Shown: positions 24,533-34,027, counted from the first letter of the stretch. The stretch: 64,000 nucleotides of DNA from CAUTNA01 sp964371145 (GCA_964371145.1 CAYJKO010000001.1:144944-208943); one strand, 5' to 3'. Notes: generated by a model from the letters alone, not told the origin. Numbers and translations: made by a program.

Positions 24533-25813
24533 TTAAATCGGTAATATAATACGAACTTTTAACCCACCCATATCGCTGTTTTCTAAAAACATTTGCCCGC
24601 CGTGGTTTTCAAACACGGTTTGTGCAATGGATAATCCCAACCCTGTTCCGCCGGTATCGTCGCTGCGTGCGTTGTCCAATCGAACGAATGGGCGCAATGC
24701 GTCAGATTTCAAATTGTCTGGAATTCCGCGACCGTTGTCTTCTATTAATATTTCAATGTTTTCTTCAGAATCTATTTCAGTTATTTTAATTTTAGATTTT
24801 GCATGACGTGCGGCATTTTCAATTATATTGCTGAACGCGCGCGCCAAAGCCATAGGGCGTGCATAAAATTGTATCGGATTTTCAGGATAATTAAATTCTA
24901 TCTTTTTTTTGCCCGCGCTGTCACGTGCAATACGTGTTAACATGGGTGGCAATTCGGTTGCTTGTTCTATTTCTGGCGTTTCTCCGCGGGCAAATGCCAA
25001 ATATCCATTAATCATATCAGACATACGGTCTATATCATTGATTAAATCTGTTTTTGACAAGCTGTCTGTTTCTATGCCAAGACGCATACGAGTAAGCGGA
25101 GATTTCAAATCATGACTGACCGCGTTTAACATATCTGTACGTGTACGGTTGTATCTGTTCAATCTTTCTTTCATTTTTAACATAGCATTCGCGGCTTCGC
25201 GAATTTCTTTTGAACCACTGGGTTTAAAACCCGGCGCGTCCAATCCGCGTCCAAAATGGCTGGCGGCTTTTGCAATGCGGCGTATGCTGCGCGTATGTAT
25301 GATAATAAATGGTGTTACCAACATTCCAACAATTAAGATAGATGCGATTAACCATATTATAAATACTTCGGTACTGGTTGAATATACGCGGTGAAGAGAT
25401 GTTCCAAATCGTGCAATACGGTTGTCCGATAAAGGAATGTCTACGAATAGCAAACGTTTTGGTTTATCAACAAATATGTCGGCAGGACGTTTTAATTTTT
25501 TTGATAATTCAGATGACAATGTCCCGACTTCGTTATAATCGTTATGGTTTTTTTCTGGGCGATTTAATTTTGCATGAACAGATGCGTTAATAGACAAATT
25601 TTTAGCCATAGCTTCCAATCCAACTTGGTTACCATCTTCTATTAAATCAACCATAGTTGTTATGTCGCCGGCAAGATTGCTGGCCAATGTGTTATGTACT
25701 CGGCTCCAATGATTCCCAAAGAAAGCATTAGCAATAATAAGCAAAGATATAACCAATGGCACCAATATTAATAATATTGTTCTCCATAAAAAGCTGGTTG
25801 GCATTAATTTCAT
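24533..25813 (-). CDS. Sensor histidine kinase, EnvZ-like
   Basis: The 426-aa inner-membrane kinase has two spans (residues about 10-32 and 151-172) around a periplasmic sensor of about 120 residues. A HAMP linker (about 173-225) follows, then a HisKA domain with phospho-acceptor His234 in AVSHDLKSPLTRMR, and an ATPase domain with N box NIIENAARHAKS, DNGRGIP and GTGLGLSIA. It starts 2 bp after the response-regulator stop, so the pair is one operon. The EnvZ/OmpR layout suggests envelope or osmotic stress sensing, but the ligand is unknown. Confidence 0.93.
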   Translation of the reverse strand: MKLMPTSFLWRTILLILVPLVISLLIIANAFFGNHWSRVHNTLASNLAGDITTMVDLIEDGNQVGLEAMAKNLSINASVHAKLNRPEKNHNDYNEVGTLSSELSKKLKRPADIFVDKPKRLLFVDIPLSDNRIARFGTSLHRVYSTSTEVFIIWLIASILIVGMLVTPFIIIHTRSIRRIAKAASHFGRGLDAPGFKPSGSKEIREAANAMLKMKERLNRYNRTRTDMLNAVSHDLKSPLTRMRLGIETDSLSKTDLINDIDRMSDMINGYLAFARGETPEIEQATELPPMLTRIARDSAGKKKIEFNYPENPIQFYARPMALARAFSNIIENAARHAKSKIKITEIDSEENIEILIEDNGRGIPDNLKSDALRPFVRLDNARSDDTGGTGLGLSIAQTVFENHGGQMFLENSDMGGLKVRIILPI

Positions 25814-25815
25814 TG

Positions 25816-26454
25816 TTATGCTCCTTTTGTTAATTCTATAATTTTATACCCTGCACCACGTACAGTTATAATGTCTATATTTGATAATACACCATTTATT
25901 TTAGTTCGCAAGCGTTTTGCAACCATTGGTTGCGCGACGGCTGTATTCCCCACAGGTGATGTTAATAAAACCAATAATCTTTTTTCTTCGCCTGATAATC
26001 CCAATACTTTTGATTCTCCGTTTTTGTCGGTTATAAAAAATTCATCGTCTGTGAAATTTAAACCTGTTGGCATTTTGTTGGTATTTGTAATATTTGATTT
26101 TATAATATTTTGTAATCTTAATATCAATTCTTGTAATTGAAACGGTTTGGCCAAATAATCATTCGCGCCACCAGACAGCCCATCAATAGTGTTTTCTGCC
26201 CCCGCCATAGCCGTCAACATTAAAACAGGCGTGTTATTTCCGCGGGAACGAATTTTTTTCAAAAAAGTCAATCCATCTTCGCCGGTCATCATTCTGTCCA
26301 AAACGATTGCATCAAATTTGATTTTTTGTAAAATTTGTTTTGCTGTTTCTGCGCTGGCTGCATCCAATACGGTAAAGCCCGCATTTGTCAGGCCTTTGAC
26401 CAAAGATTGGCGCAACGCATTATCGTCATCAATAATTAAAATAGTGTTATTCAT
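25816..26454 (-). CDS. Response regulator, OmpR family
   Basis: A 212-aa two-domain regulator. The receiver has acidic residues at 9-11 (IIDDDN), phospho-acceptor Asp53 in VLDRMMTGEDGL, Thr81 and Lys103 (LAKPF). The C-terminal winged helix includes LSGEEKRLLVLLTSPVG and the final IITVRGAGYKI. The start at ATG 26454 matches the usual receiver N-terminus; a longer frame would need TTG at 26490 and has no better ribosome site. The regulator, kinase and the secreted-protein gene 48 bp upstream run in the same direction. Confidence 0.93.
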   Translation of the reverse strand: MNNTILIIDDDNALRQSLVKGLTNAGFTVLDAASAETAKQILQKIKFDAIVLDRMMTGEDGLTFLKKIRSRGNNTPVLMLTAMAGAENTIDGLSGGANDYLAKPFQLQELILRLQNIIKSNITNTNKMPTGLNFTDDEFFITDKNGESKVLGLSGEEKRLLVLLTSPVGNTAVAQPMVAKRLRTKINGVLSNIDIITVRGAGYKIIELTKGA

Positions 26455-26502
26455 AATTATATTATAAGAACAAAGATGATTAAAACACAATCTTTATTTT
26501 TA

Positions 26503-27468
26503 TTAATTCAAAGGTTCAACCGCATATTCGCCAGGTTTAATGGTTTTGACGCCCATACCGTTTGATCCAGAAGATGAAAAAGAATCACCCGTTGCGGCTT
26601 GGAAATTTAAACCGCGGTTCGCGTATTCTGTTTTAAATAATACGTAACCTGTTCCGCCGCCAGATGTCGGGCCTTGCATTCCCAAAGAATAATATCCGCC
26701 CAAAATACCATAATCTAAATCAATATAATCAATATTCACCATGACAGATACGTTGGATAAACCGTCGCTGGTCATATTGCATGTAAATTCACGGGTCGCC
26801 AAAGTTGCTTGGGAATTAACAGGGATAATAATGTCCATAATTGTTGGTTCGCATCTGCGATCAATTCCATTTACCAAAAATTCATATGTTATTCCAACAG
26901 TTGCTTTGGACATACCGGTTGAAACGTTTACTTGTGATAATGTTGCTTTTGGTATTTTTACCATTGCATTTGCGATGCCCGCACGAACTGGGAAAGAAAT
27001 TCCAGATTGCAAGCAGCTGCGGCTGAAAGGGTCTGCTTCGCATATATTTAATCTGGTTTCAGAATTCAACATAAACATATTTGCCAAACTGTTGAATAAA
27101 AATGTTCTGGTGATTTTATCATTCAAAGTTGTACATGCAAAATCACGGCATATAACCATTGGTTTGTTCGCAAACATAACGCCGGGATGTTGATTAAATT
27201 CCATTTGGCGTGCGGCTTCGATATTCATATCGTAATTCAAGCTGTCGGCACGTTCCATAAAATTAGTTTCTGGGATAAAATTTGGGTCGTCTGGGTATGC
27301 ATAATAAGATTGCACAGGTGTTTCAGTGTACACAACCTGTTCTTGTGGGTACATCATCATATCTGCTGGATACATATTTGCATCCATTGGCATTTGGTTC
27401 GCATACATTGCGTTCGCAGCGCCAAATATTAAAAATCCGCATAATCCTGATAAAAAAGAGTTTTTCAT
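26503..27468 (-). CDS. Secreted protein of unknown function (321 aa)
   Basis: A signal peptide spans residues 1-20 (cleavage near ANA). The next 40 residues are rich in Met, Tyr and Pro (MPMDANMYPADMMMYP). The body has paired cysteines (ICRDFACTTL, NICEADPFSRSCL, RRCEP...FTCN) and alternating hydrophobic strands, compatible with a beta-rich periplasmic or outer-membrane protein. The C-terminus is Gly/Ser-rich. No family was recognised. Its position directly upstream of an OmpR/EnvZ-type pair, in the same direction, makes cotranscription or regulation by that pair plausible. Confidence 0.75.
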   Translation of the reverse strand: MKNSFLSGLCGFLIFGAANAMYANQMPMDANMYPADMMMYPQEQVVYTETPVQSYYAYPDDPNFIPETNFMERADSLNYDMNIEAARQMEFNQHPGVMFANKPMVICRDFACTTLNDKITRTFLFNSLANMFMLNSETRLNICEADPFSRSCLQSGISFPVRAGIANAMVKIPKATLSQVNVSTGMSKATVGITYEFLVNGIDRRCEPTIMDIIIPVNSQATLATREFTCNMTSDGLSNVSVMVNIDYIDLDYGILGGYYSLGMQGPTSGGGTGYVLFKTEYANRGLNFQAATGDSFSSSGSNGMGVKTIKPGEYAVEPLN

Positions 27469-27603
27469 ATCCCAACCTTCTTGTCTTTATTTATAAATCT
27501 TATAACATTCGAGGGCGCTGTGTCAAAACAAAAATATTTTTATTGAAATATGTGATACAAATGTTCTATAAATACAAAAGAAATAAAAAGAAAGGCTTTA
27601 TAA

Positions 27604-28263
27604 ATGGTAGATATTATAATCGGTGGCGATTCCGGAAAATTACATGCGGTGTATCATAAATCATCGGATCCATATGCTCCGTTGGCGGTTGTGTTGCCGG
27701 GAAATCCGCGTCAAAAACATCATATGAATGATCGTGTTTCTTATGCGACTTTTCGCGCGTTTATGGATATTGGGTTTTCTGTGGTGCGTTTTAATTACCG
27801 TGGCGTTGGGTTGTCAGAAGGTACAATTGGAACGACGGCTGAAAATTTATTAGACGTTGCAACGGTCATAGATTGGATTCAAAACCAAAACGAAGATTCT
27901 GAAAAAATATGGTTGGCCGGCAATCAATTGGGGGCTTGGTACGTTATGCAAGTTTTAATGCGCAGACCAGAAGTTTCTGGATTTGCATTAATTTCACCGG
28001 ATACATCTATTTCTGATTTTTCATATTTGTCCCCTCGTCCGAATCGCGGATTGTTAATCCAGGGGACCAATGAAATCGAAGATGCAAAAGCATATGGTAC
28101 ACATTTAACGCAAGTATTAAAAAAACAGGCTCAAATAGATTTGGAAACAATTCGCGTGCGTGGTGCAGATGAAAATTATTCTGGTGCGCCGGAATTACGC
28201 CAATTGTACAATGATTTAAAAGCGTATGTAGGACGTGAAAAAGAAGATAACAGGTTGTTGTAA
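27604..28263 (+). CDS. Alpha/beta hydrolase-fold protein with degenerate catalytic triad
   Basis: The 219-aa protein follows the fold of a small alpha/beta hydrolase family (LPGNPRQKHHMNDRV, VVRFNYRGVGLSEG, then a nucleophile-elbow region). However, the elbow reads AGNQLGAW, with Gln108 where the nucleophilic Ser of GxSxG should be. The His position expected in a GADHF-like motif is Glu190 (RGADENY), and the acidic strand reads IQGTNEIED. All three triad positions seem changed while the fold is kept, so it is probably not an esterase. It starts after GAAAGG and ends 2 bp before ruvB. Confidence 0.75.
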   Translation: MVDIIIGGDSGKLHAVYHKSSDPYAPLAVVLPGNPRQKHHMNDRVSYATFRAFMDIGFSVVRFNYRGVGLSEGTIGTTAENLLDVATVIDWIQNQNEDSEKIWLAGNQLGAWYVMQVLMRRPEVSGFALISPDTSISDFSYLSPRPNRGLLIQGTNEIEDAKAYGTHLTQVLKKQAQIDLETIRVRGADENYSGAPELRQLYNDLKAYVGREKEDNRLL

Positions 28264-28265
28264 TC

Positions 28266-29255
28266 ATGCAAGAAAATAACAGATTTATAGACCCAAATAT
28301 CCCAGACGAATTGGCGGCGGGTATTCGACCAAAGAAAATGAATGATTTTGTTGGTCAAACCGGATTGAAACAAAATTTGTCTGTTTTTATCACGGGTGCA
28401 AAATCACGCGGCGAGGCCATGGATCACGTTTTATTGTATGGTCCCCCTGGGTTGGGTAAAACGACTTTGGCACATATCGTAGCCAATGAATTGGGGACGA
28501 ATTTTCGTGCCACAGCCGCGCCTATGTTAACCAAACAAGGTGATTTGGCGGCTATTTTAACTTCATTAGAACCTATGGACGTTTTGTTTATAGATGAAAT
28601 ACACAGATTGCCAACCGCAATAGAAGAAGTGTTATATTCTGCTATGGAAGATTTCAAATTGGATATTATGTTGGGCGAAGGTGCGTCCGCCAAAAGCGTT
28701 CGTATTGATTTACCACCATTTACTTTGGTTGGTGCGACAACGCGCACAGGATTGTTGTCCAACCCATTACGCGATAGATTTGGTATTGATTTGAAATTAT
28801 CATTTTATCCCGCAGAAGATTTGGCGAACATCATCGTTCGTAATGCGGCGATTTTGGGAACAGATATAGATGCAGACGGCGCATATGCTTTGGCGACCAG
28901 TTCACGCGGAACGCCACGTATCGCAAACAGATTGTTAAAACGTGCCCGAGATTTCGCGGCTGCGATGAACAGTTCTGTTATCACACTGGATACTATCAAA
29001 ACCACCCTGCACCAATTAGATATAGATTCTCGTGGGTTGGACAAGATTGATCGTGAATATATGACGGCGATTGTAAAACATTATGCGGGCGGTCCCGTTG
29101 GTATTGAAAATTTGGCGGCCGTTTTGGCAGAACCAACAGACACCATAGAAGACGTTATAGAACCGTTTTTAATGCAACAAGGATTTATTCAAAGAACACC
29201 ACGTGGGCGTATATTAACGGACGCAGGATATGAACATTTAGGATTGGTAAAATAA
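28266..29255 (+). CDS. ruvB: Holliday junction helicase RuvB
   Basis: The AAA+ motor drives branch migration with RuvA during recombination repair. The 329-aa protein has Walker A GPPGLGKTT (residues 59-67), Walker B FIDEIH (108-113), the sensor motif GATTRTGLLSNPLRDRFG, and a C-terminal winged helix (PRGRILTDAGYEHLG). ruvA and ruvC, often just upstream in alphaproteobacteria, are absent here. The start codon lies 2 bp after the preceding gene. Confidence 0.98.
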   Translation: MQENNRFIDPNIPDELAAGIRPKKMNDFVGQTGLKQNLSVFITGAKSRGEAMDHVLLYGPPGLGKTTLAHIVANELGTNFRATAAPMLTKQGDLAAILTSLEPMDVLFIDEIHRLPTAIEEVLYSAMEDFKLDIMLGEGASAKSVRIDLPPFTLVGATTRTGLLSNPLRDRFGIDLKLSFYPAEDLANIIVRNAAILGTDIDADGAYALATSSRGTPRIANRLLKRARDFAAAMNSSVITLDTIKTTLHQLDIDSRGLDKIDREYMTAIVKHYAGGPVGIENLAAVLAEPTDTIEDVIEPFLMQQGFIQRTPRGRILTDAGYEHLGLVK

Positions 29256-29256
29256 T

Positions 29257-29637
29257 ATGTCATTAATGAAGCATACTTTTAATTTCAAAATTGCATACGC
29301 AGATACAGATGCCGGTGGTATAGTGTATCATGCCAGATATCTGGAAATAGCAGAACGTGCCAGAATGGAATGGATGGATTTCACAATCCCTGAAAACGGG
29401 GATGTCGGATTTGTTTTGCATAAAATAACTATGAAATATGTGCGTCCGTTGCGATTGGGTGATGCGTTTACGGTTGAAACAGAAATATTGAAAATCCGTG
29501 GTGCGTCTTTCGAAGTCGAACAAAAATTTGTAAAAGATGGCGAAATATACGGTGTCTTGAACGGAACGGTTGCGTATTTGGGGGCTGATTTGAAACCAAA
29601 ACGTATAACAGAAGAATTAATATCTATAAAAAAATAA
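29257..29637 (+). CDS. ybgC: Tol-Pal-associated acyl-CoA thioesterase YbgC
   Basis: A 126-aa hotdog-fold thioesterase. The catalytic Asp18 is in YADTDAGGIVYHARYLE, the family signature, followed by RMEWM. It sits between ruvB and tolQ as in many alphaproteobacteria, with a 1-bp gap to ruvB and 13 bp to tolQ. YbgC hydrolyses acyl-CoA or acyl-ACP thioesters and is linked to phospholipid metabolism at the Tol-Pal complex. Starting at the second ATG (Met4) would not change the call. Confidence 0.93.
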   Translation: MSLMKHTFNFKIAYADTDAGGIVYHARYLEIAERARMEWMDFTIPENGDVGFVLHKITMKYVRPLRLGDAFTVETEILKIRGASFEVEQKFVKDGEIYGVLNGTVAYLGADLKPKRITEELISIKK

Positions 29638-29650
29638 AAGGAAAAATAAA

Positions 29651-30145
29651 ATGACTAATAACTTTTCATTATTAAACTTATTCACAGGCGGAGATTTAAT
29701 GACTTTGTTTGTATCTATCGTATTGTTAATATCCAGCATATTTTCATGGTATATAATCGTGGAAAAATTCAGATTATGGAAAATGGAGGCTAAAAACCCA
29801 ATTAAAATCAAGCCATCTGATAATATGGCTTTGAAGATTGAAAAAACTTTGCGTCCATTTGATCATAATTTATGGTTTTTATCTATGTTGGCATATGTTG
29901 CCCCATTCGTTGGTTTGTTTGGTACAATTTGGGGTGTTATGGATTCTTTTGCGTCAATTGGCGTTAATCAATCTGTCAGCATTGGTGTTATTGCGCCTGG
30001 TTTGGCAACCGCATTGGGTACTACTGCGCTGGCTTTGATAGCGGCGGTTCCGGCTGCGATTGCATATCGTTATTTTATTAAAAAATCAGACGATTTATTC
30101 GATAGATTAGAAGACGCACGCAAAGAATACAAAGGCGGAAAATAA
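29651..30145 (+). CDS. tolQ: TolQ proton-channel subunit, unusually short
   Basis: It belongs to the MotA/TolQ/ExbB family of inner-membrane subunits that use proton motive force to energise TolA. Only 164 aa are present against roughly 225-240 in typical TolQ. The N-terminal span (TLFVSIVLLISSIFSWYIIV) and both C-terminal spans, with FVGLFGTIWGVMDSF and APGLATALGTTALAL, are intact. The large cytoplasmic loop between spans 1 and 2 is shortened. Its TAA overlaps the tolR ATG (TAATG). The neighbours ybgC, tolR and tolA confirm Tol rather than ExbB. Confidence 0.92.
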   Translation: MTNNFSLLNLFTGGDLMTLFVSIVLLISSIFSWYIIVEKFRLWKMEAKNPIKIKPSDNMALKIEKTLRPFDHNLWFLSMLAYVAPFVGLFGTIWGVMDSFASIGVNQSVSIGVIAPGLATALGTTALALIAAVPAAIAYRYFIKKSDDLFDRLEDARKEYKGGK

Positions 30146-30546
30146 TGACCAGAAGAAAACAAAACAGACACGCAGCATCGCTTTCTTTGACGCCGATGAT
30201 TGACGTTATGACGGTGTTATTGGCGGTGTTTATGGTTACAACCCCGTTGATGACAACCGGAATTGATTTGGATTTGCCGAATGCGGGAAAAACAGTCATT
30301 TCTGGGAATGATCATGCGGTTCAGGTCAGCGTGGATGCACGCGGAAATTATTATTTGGGCGAAGTTAAAATGAGCCGGGATAATTTAATTAAAAAAATTA
30401 TTGCTATGAAAAATGAAAATACAGATTTATCCATTATGATAAACGGTGATTCTTCTGCCGATTATGGCGCGGTTATGTCTGTTATGGGCGGATTAAAGGC
30501 GGTCGGTTTTCAAAAAGTTGGATTGCGCACAAAATTGACGGATTAA
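30145..30546 (+). CDS. tolR: TolR (ExbD/TolR family)
   Basis: A 133-aa single-span protein of the Tol motor. The transmembrane helix follows SLTPMIDVMTVLLAVFMV, with the functional Asp at the start of the helix. The periplasmic domain includes GIDLDLPNAG near its start, and near the end GAVMSVMGGLKAVGFQKVGLRT, as expected for the family. It is coupled to tolQ by a TAATG overlap and lies 3 bp before the next gene. Confidence 0.95.
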   Translation: MTRRKQNRHAASLSLTPMIDVMTVLLAVFMVTTPLMTTGIDLDLPNAGKTVISGNDHAVQVSVDARGNYYLGEVKMSRDNLIKKIIAMKNENTDLSIMINGDSSADYGAVMSVMGGLKAVGFQKVGLRTKLTD

Positions 30547-30549
30547 GTT

Positions 30550-31248
30550 TTGAGAAAAGATAAATATTTTTCATGGGAAAATTTGTCGATTGCAATATCG
30601 GGTCATTTAATCATAGTTTTGATTATGATTGTTTCGTTTGTATTTGTGATAGATCGCGCTAAATTAGTGACGCCTGACAGAATTCAAATAACAGAAATAG
30701 ATTTATCAAACGTTAAAATAACGGCAAAAGATACAAAATTATTTAACACAGCGGCGGCAGAAAAACAAGCCGAGCAAAAAAAAGAAGAAAAACCGGTTGA
30801 AGATCCTGTGGAAAAACCACAAGAATTAAAAACAACACAAATGGTCGACGATAAAAAAGATGTCCCGAAAAAAGTCGCACCGGTTAAAAGACAAATCGTA
30901 CGTGTAAATCGCGAAGTTATGTCAATAGATCGTACTATGACGGTATCGGTTGTGGATGCTTTGCGCGTCGCCCTGACCCGTTGTTGGACGATTGATACAA
31001 AAAAATCGGGTTTAGAAGACATCAGAATTGTTGCGCATTTGACTATGTTAAATACGGGCGTTGTACATCGCGTGTGGTTTGAATCAGAATCTCGCGCACA
31101 AACAGATCCTGTGTTCGCATATGCTTTGGATACGATAAAGGATGCAATTGATGCGTGTGACCCGTTTCAAATGTTGCCGCGTTCCGAATTCGAACATTGG
31201 GAAAAAATTCAATTAGTGTTTTATCCAACAAAGGGGCAAATTTTATAA
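30550..31248 (+). CDS. tolA: TolA-like protein, TTG start
   Basis: The 232-aa protein has one N-terminal membrane span (residues about 15-35), a Lys/Glu/Pro-rich linker (about 75-120) shorter than in E. coli TolA, and a C-terminal domain containing ALRVALTRCW, a TMLNTGVVHRVWF strand and two cysteines (RCW, DACDPF). This matches the C-terminal domain of alphaproteobacterial TolA. The start is TTG at 30550, 3 bp after tolR; no ATG occurs before the membrane span. tolB and pal, which normally follow, are not here; secA is next. Confidence 0.85.
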   Translation: MRKDKYFSWENLSIAISGHLIIVLIMIVSFVFVIDRAKLVTPDRIQITEIDLSNVKITAKDTKLFNTAAAEKQAEQKKEEKPVEDPVEKPQELKTTQMVDDKKDVPKKVAPVKRQIVRVNREVMSIDRTMTVSVVDALRVALTRCWTIDTKKSGLEDIRIVAHLTMLNTGVVHRVWFESESRAQTDPVFAYALDTIKDAIDACDPFQMLPRSEFEHWEKIQLVFYPTKGQIL

Positions 31249-31324
31249 TTTGTGGGGCTTGTTTATAAAAAAAATCGCACTATATGAAGTTACAGGAAAA
31301 AGAAAGTTATAAGGAAAAAAAGTA

Positions 31325-33934
31325 ATGATAAAAAGTATATTAACAAAAATTATGGGCTCTGCCAACGACAGATTGGTTAAATCTTATGATAAAAACGTTT
31401 CAATTATTAATGATTTAGAACAAAAATTTCACGCAATGACAGACGAACAATTGCGCGAAGTCACAACCCAATTAAAAAATAAAATTGCAAATGGTGAACG
31501 CGAAAAAGATATTTTGCCAGAAGCTTTTGCGGTTGTCCGTGAAGCGTCTATTCGTACAACCGGTATGCGTCATTTTAATGTGCAATTAATCGGTGGTATG
31601 GTTTTAACAAATGGTCAAATCGCAGAAATGAGAACCGGAGAAGGAAAAACTTTGGTTGCTACATTGGCGTTATTTACAAAAGCTTTGCATGGCAAAGGTG
31701 CGCATTTGATTACTGTGAATGATTATTTGGCGTCTCGTGACGCAGAATGGATGGGCGAAATATTTAAATTTTTGGGATTATCCATCGGTATAATTCAACA
31801 CGATATGACGGATGATGAAAGACGTGCGGCATATGCGTGCGATATTACATACGTCACAAATTCAGAATTAGGATTTGATTATTTGCGCGACAATATGAAA
31901 TTTGTTAAAGAACAACAGGTTTTGCGCCCTCTGTTCTATGCCATCGTTGACGAAGTCGACAGTATTTTAATTGACGAAGCCCGTACCCCGCTGATTATTT
32001 CGGGTCCGGCCGAAGATACGTCTGAATTATATGCGGGCGTTAACGCGGTCGTTGCAAAATTGGGCGTCAACGATTTCAAAAAAGACGAAAAAGACAGACA
32101 CGTTACATTAACCGAAGCCGGAGTTGATACCGTCACAGGTTTATTGAAAGATGCCGGATTGTTGGTTGGTGATAATTTGTATGCGTCTGAAAATGCGTCG
32201 TTGGTTATGCATATTCAACAATCTTTGTTGGCACATAATTTGTATCAAAAAGACGTGAATTACGTTGTGCGTGATGGTGAAATATTAATCGTGGATGAAT
32301 TTACAGGTCGCGTTATGGCCGGCCGCAGATTTGGCCGCGGATTGCACCAAGCGATAGAGGCCAAAGAATTGGTTCGCGTTCAACCTGAAAATCAAACGGT
32401 ATCTTCTATATCGTATCAAAATTTGTTCAGATTATACCCTATGTTATCCGGTATGACCGGGACGGCTATGACCGAAGCGGCAGAATTTGATGAAATTTAT
32501 AAATTGCGAGTGGTGTCTATCCCAACAAATCGCCCTGTGTCCAGAATCGATCATCAGGATGAAATTTATAAAAATAAAGCCGAAAAATTCGAAGCCATCG
32601 TAAAACAAATCAAAGAATGCGTTGAACGTAAACAACCCGTGTTGGTTGGGACGGTATCTATTGAAAGTTCCGAAGAATTGGCGGCGTATGTTCGTCAAAA
32701 TTTGGGGATTAATCCAGCCGTTTTAAATGCGAAACAACACGAATCCGAAGCCAGAATAGTTGCACAAGCCGGTCGTCCAGGCGCGGTTACAATTGCGACC
32801 AATATGGCGGGACGCGGGACAGACATTAAATTGGGCGGGAATGCCGAAGATTTAATTGCTGATTTAGATGAATCTGCCGCAGATTATAACGACAAAAAGA
32901 ATGAAATTTATGATACGGTCGAAAAGAACAAAAAATTCGTTTTGGATGCTGGTGGTTTATATGTAATCGGTACAGAAAGACACGAATCCCGTCGTATTGA
33001 TAACCAGTTGCGCGGACGTTCCGGTCGCCAGGGTGATCCGGGTGATTCTAAATTCTTTTTGGCATTGGATGACGATTTAATGCGTATATTTGGCGCCGCC
33101 AGATTACAAGGTATGTTGTCCGCGTTGGGATTGAAAACCGGCGAAGCGATTACACACCCTTGGATTACAAAAGCTTTGGAAAAAGCGCAAAAACGCGTAG
33201 AAGCCAGATATTTCGAATCCAGAAAAGAATTGTTGAAATATGATGATGTTATGAATGATCAACGTGGCGTAATTTATAAACAACGCGATGAATTAATGAC
33301 ATCAAATGATTTTAAAGATTTGGTCGATGAATTAATGATGGACGTGGTTGAATATATTTGCGAAACAAATATTCCTGAAAAAGCGAATCCGGCGGATTGG
33401 AATTTGGCGGGAATCCGTCAATCTATGAAACAAGTTTTCGCATTGGATATCACAGATATCGAAAAATGGAAAACCGATGAAAAAATTAACGAAGTCGCAG
33501 CATTTGATACTTTGTTGAAATTGGGACGTGCCAGATATGCGTTTCAATCTGAAAAATATGGCGCAGATATGATGTTAATGGCGCAACGTCAAATGATGTT
33601 GGGTGCGTTGGATTCTGTATGGAAAAGACATTTGCAAAAAATGGATCATCTGCAAACTGGAATCGGGTTGCGCGGATATGGTCAAAAAAATCCATTATAT
33701 GAATACAAACGCGAAGCATTAGAATTGTTTAAAAATACAATTACAGATTTTAAATTATTGTCTGTATCTTATATTTGCCGTATGGAATTAACCAAACAAG
33801 ATGTGGAAAATAAAGCAGATGAATATGCAAAACGCGACGCAGAGTTAAATCAATCTGGCGATAAATCCAGAAATTCTTTGTGCGAATGTGGTTCAGGACA
33901 AAAATTCAAACATTGTTGCGGTAAATTAAAATAA
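31325..33934 (+). CDS. secA: Preprotein translocase ATPase SecA
   Basis: The motor of the Sec export pathway, needed by the many signal-peptide proteins encoded nearby. Of 869 aa, Walker A is MRTGEGKTL (residues 102-110). DEAD-type DEVDSILIDEARTPL, the TGTAMTEAAEF block, the NMAGRGTDIKLGG motif and QLRGRSGRQGDPG are all present. The C-terminus ends in a zinc-binding SEC-C tail, CECGSGQKFKHCCG, which contacts SecB and ribosomes. An AAGGAAA site precedes the ATG. Confidence 0.98.
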   Translation: MIKSILTKIMGSANDRLVKSYDKNVSIINDLEQKFHAMTDEQLREVTTQLKNKIANGEREKDILPEAFAVVREASIRTTGMRHFNVQLIGGMVLTNGQIAEMRTGEGKTLVATLALFTKALHGKGAHLITVNDYLASRDAEWMGEIFKFLGLSIGIIQHDMTDDERRAAYACDITYVTNSELGFDYLRDNMKFVKEQQVLRPLFYAIVDEVDSILIDEARTPLIISGPAEDTSELYAGVNAVVAKLGVNDFKKDEKDRHVTLTEAGVDTVTGLLKDAGLLVGDNLYASENASLVMHIQQSLLAHNLYQKDVNYVVRDGEILIVDEFTGRVMAGRRFGRGLHQAIEAKELVRVQPENQTVSSISYQNLFRLYPMLSGMTGTAMTEAAEFDEIYKLRVVSIPTNRPVSRIDHQDEIYKNKAEKFEAIVKQIKECVERKQPVLVGTVSIESSEELAAYVRQNLGINPAVLNAKQHESEARIVAQAGRPGAVTIATNMAGRGTDIKLGGNAEDLIADLDESAADYNDKKNEIYDTVEKNKKFVLDAGGLYVIGTERHESRRIDNQLRGRSGRQGDPGDSKFFLALDDDLMRIFGAARLQGMLSALGLKTGEAITHPWITKALEKAQKRVEARYFESRKELLKYDDVMNDQRGVIYKQRDELMTSNDFKDLVDELMMDVVEYICETNIPEKANPADWNLAGIRQSMKQVFALDITDIEKWKTDEKINEVAAFDTLLKLGRARYAFQSEKYGADMMLMAQRQMMLGALDSVWKRHLQKMDHLQTGIGLRGYGQKNPLYEYKREALELFKNTITDFKLLSVSYICRMELTKQDVENKADEYAKRDAELNQSGDKSRNSLCECGSGQKFKHCCGKLK

Positions 33935-33960
33935 AAAATGGCGGGATTCCGCCATTTTTT
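33933..33960 (+). terminator. Terminator of secA
   Basis: AAAAAATGGCGG / CCGCCATTTTTT with a GATT loop and trailing T-run. Confidence 0.9.
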
Positions 33961-33997
33961 TTGTGCGAAAAAAAATCCATTTTTTTGATTTTCTTAC

Positions 33998-34027
33998 TTG
34001 CACAATGGGTCGTAAATTTGCTATGTT
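33998..34027 (+). promoter_or_regulatory. dnaE promoter, possibly leaderless
   Basis: TTGCAC and TATGTT are 18 bp apart. The -10 ends 6 bp before the dnaE ATG, so transcription would start at or next to the start codon. No Shine-Dalgarno sequence is present. Confidence 0.5.
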
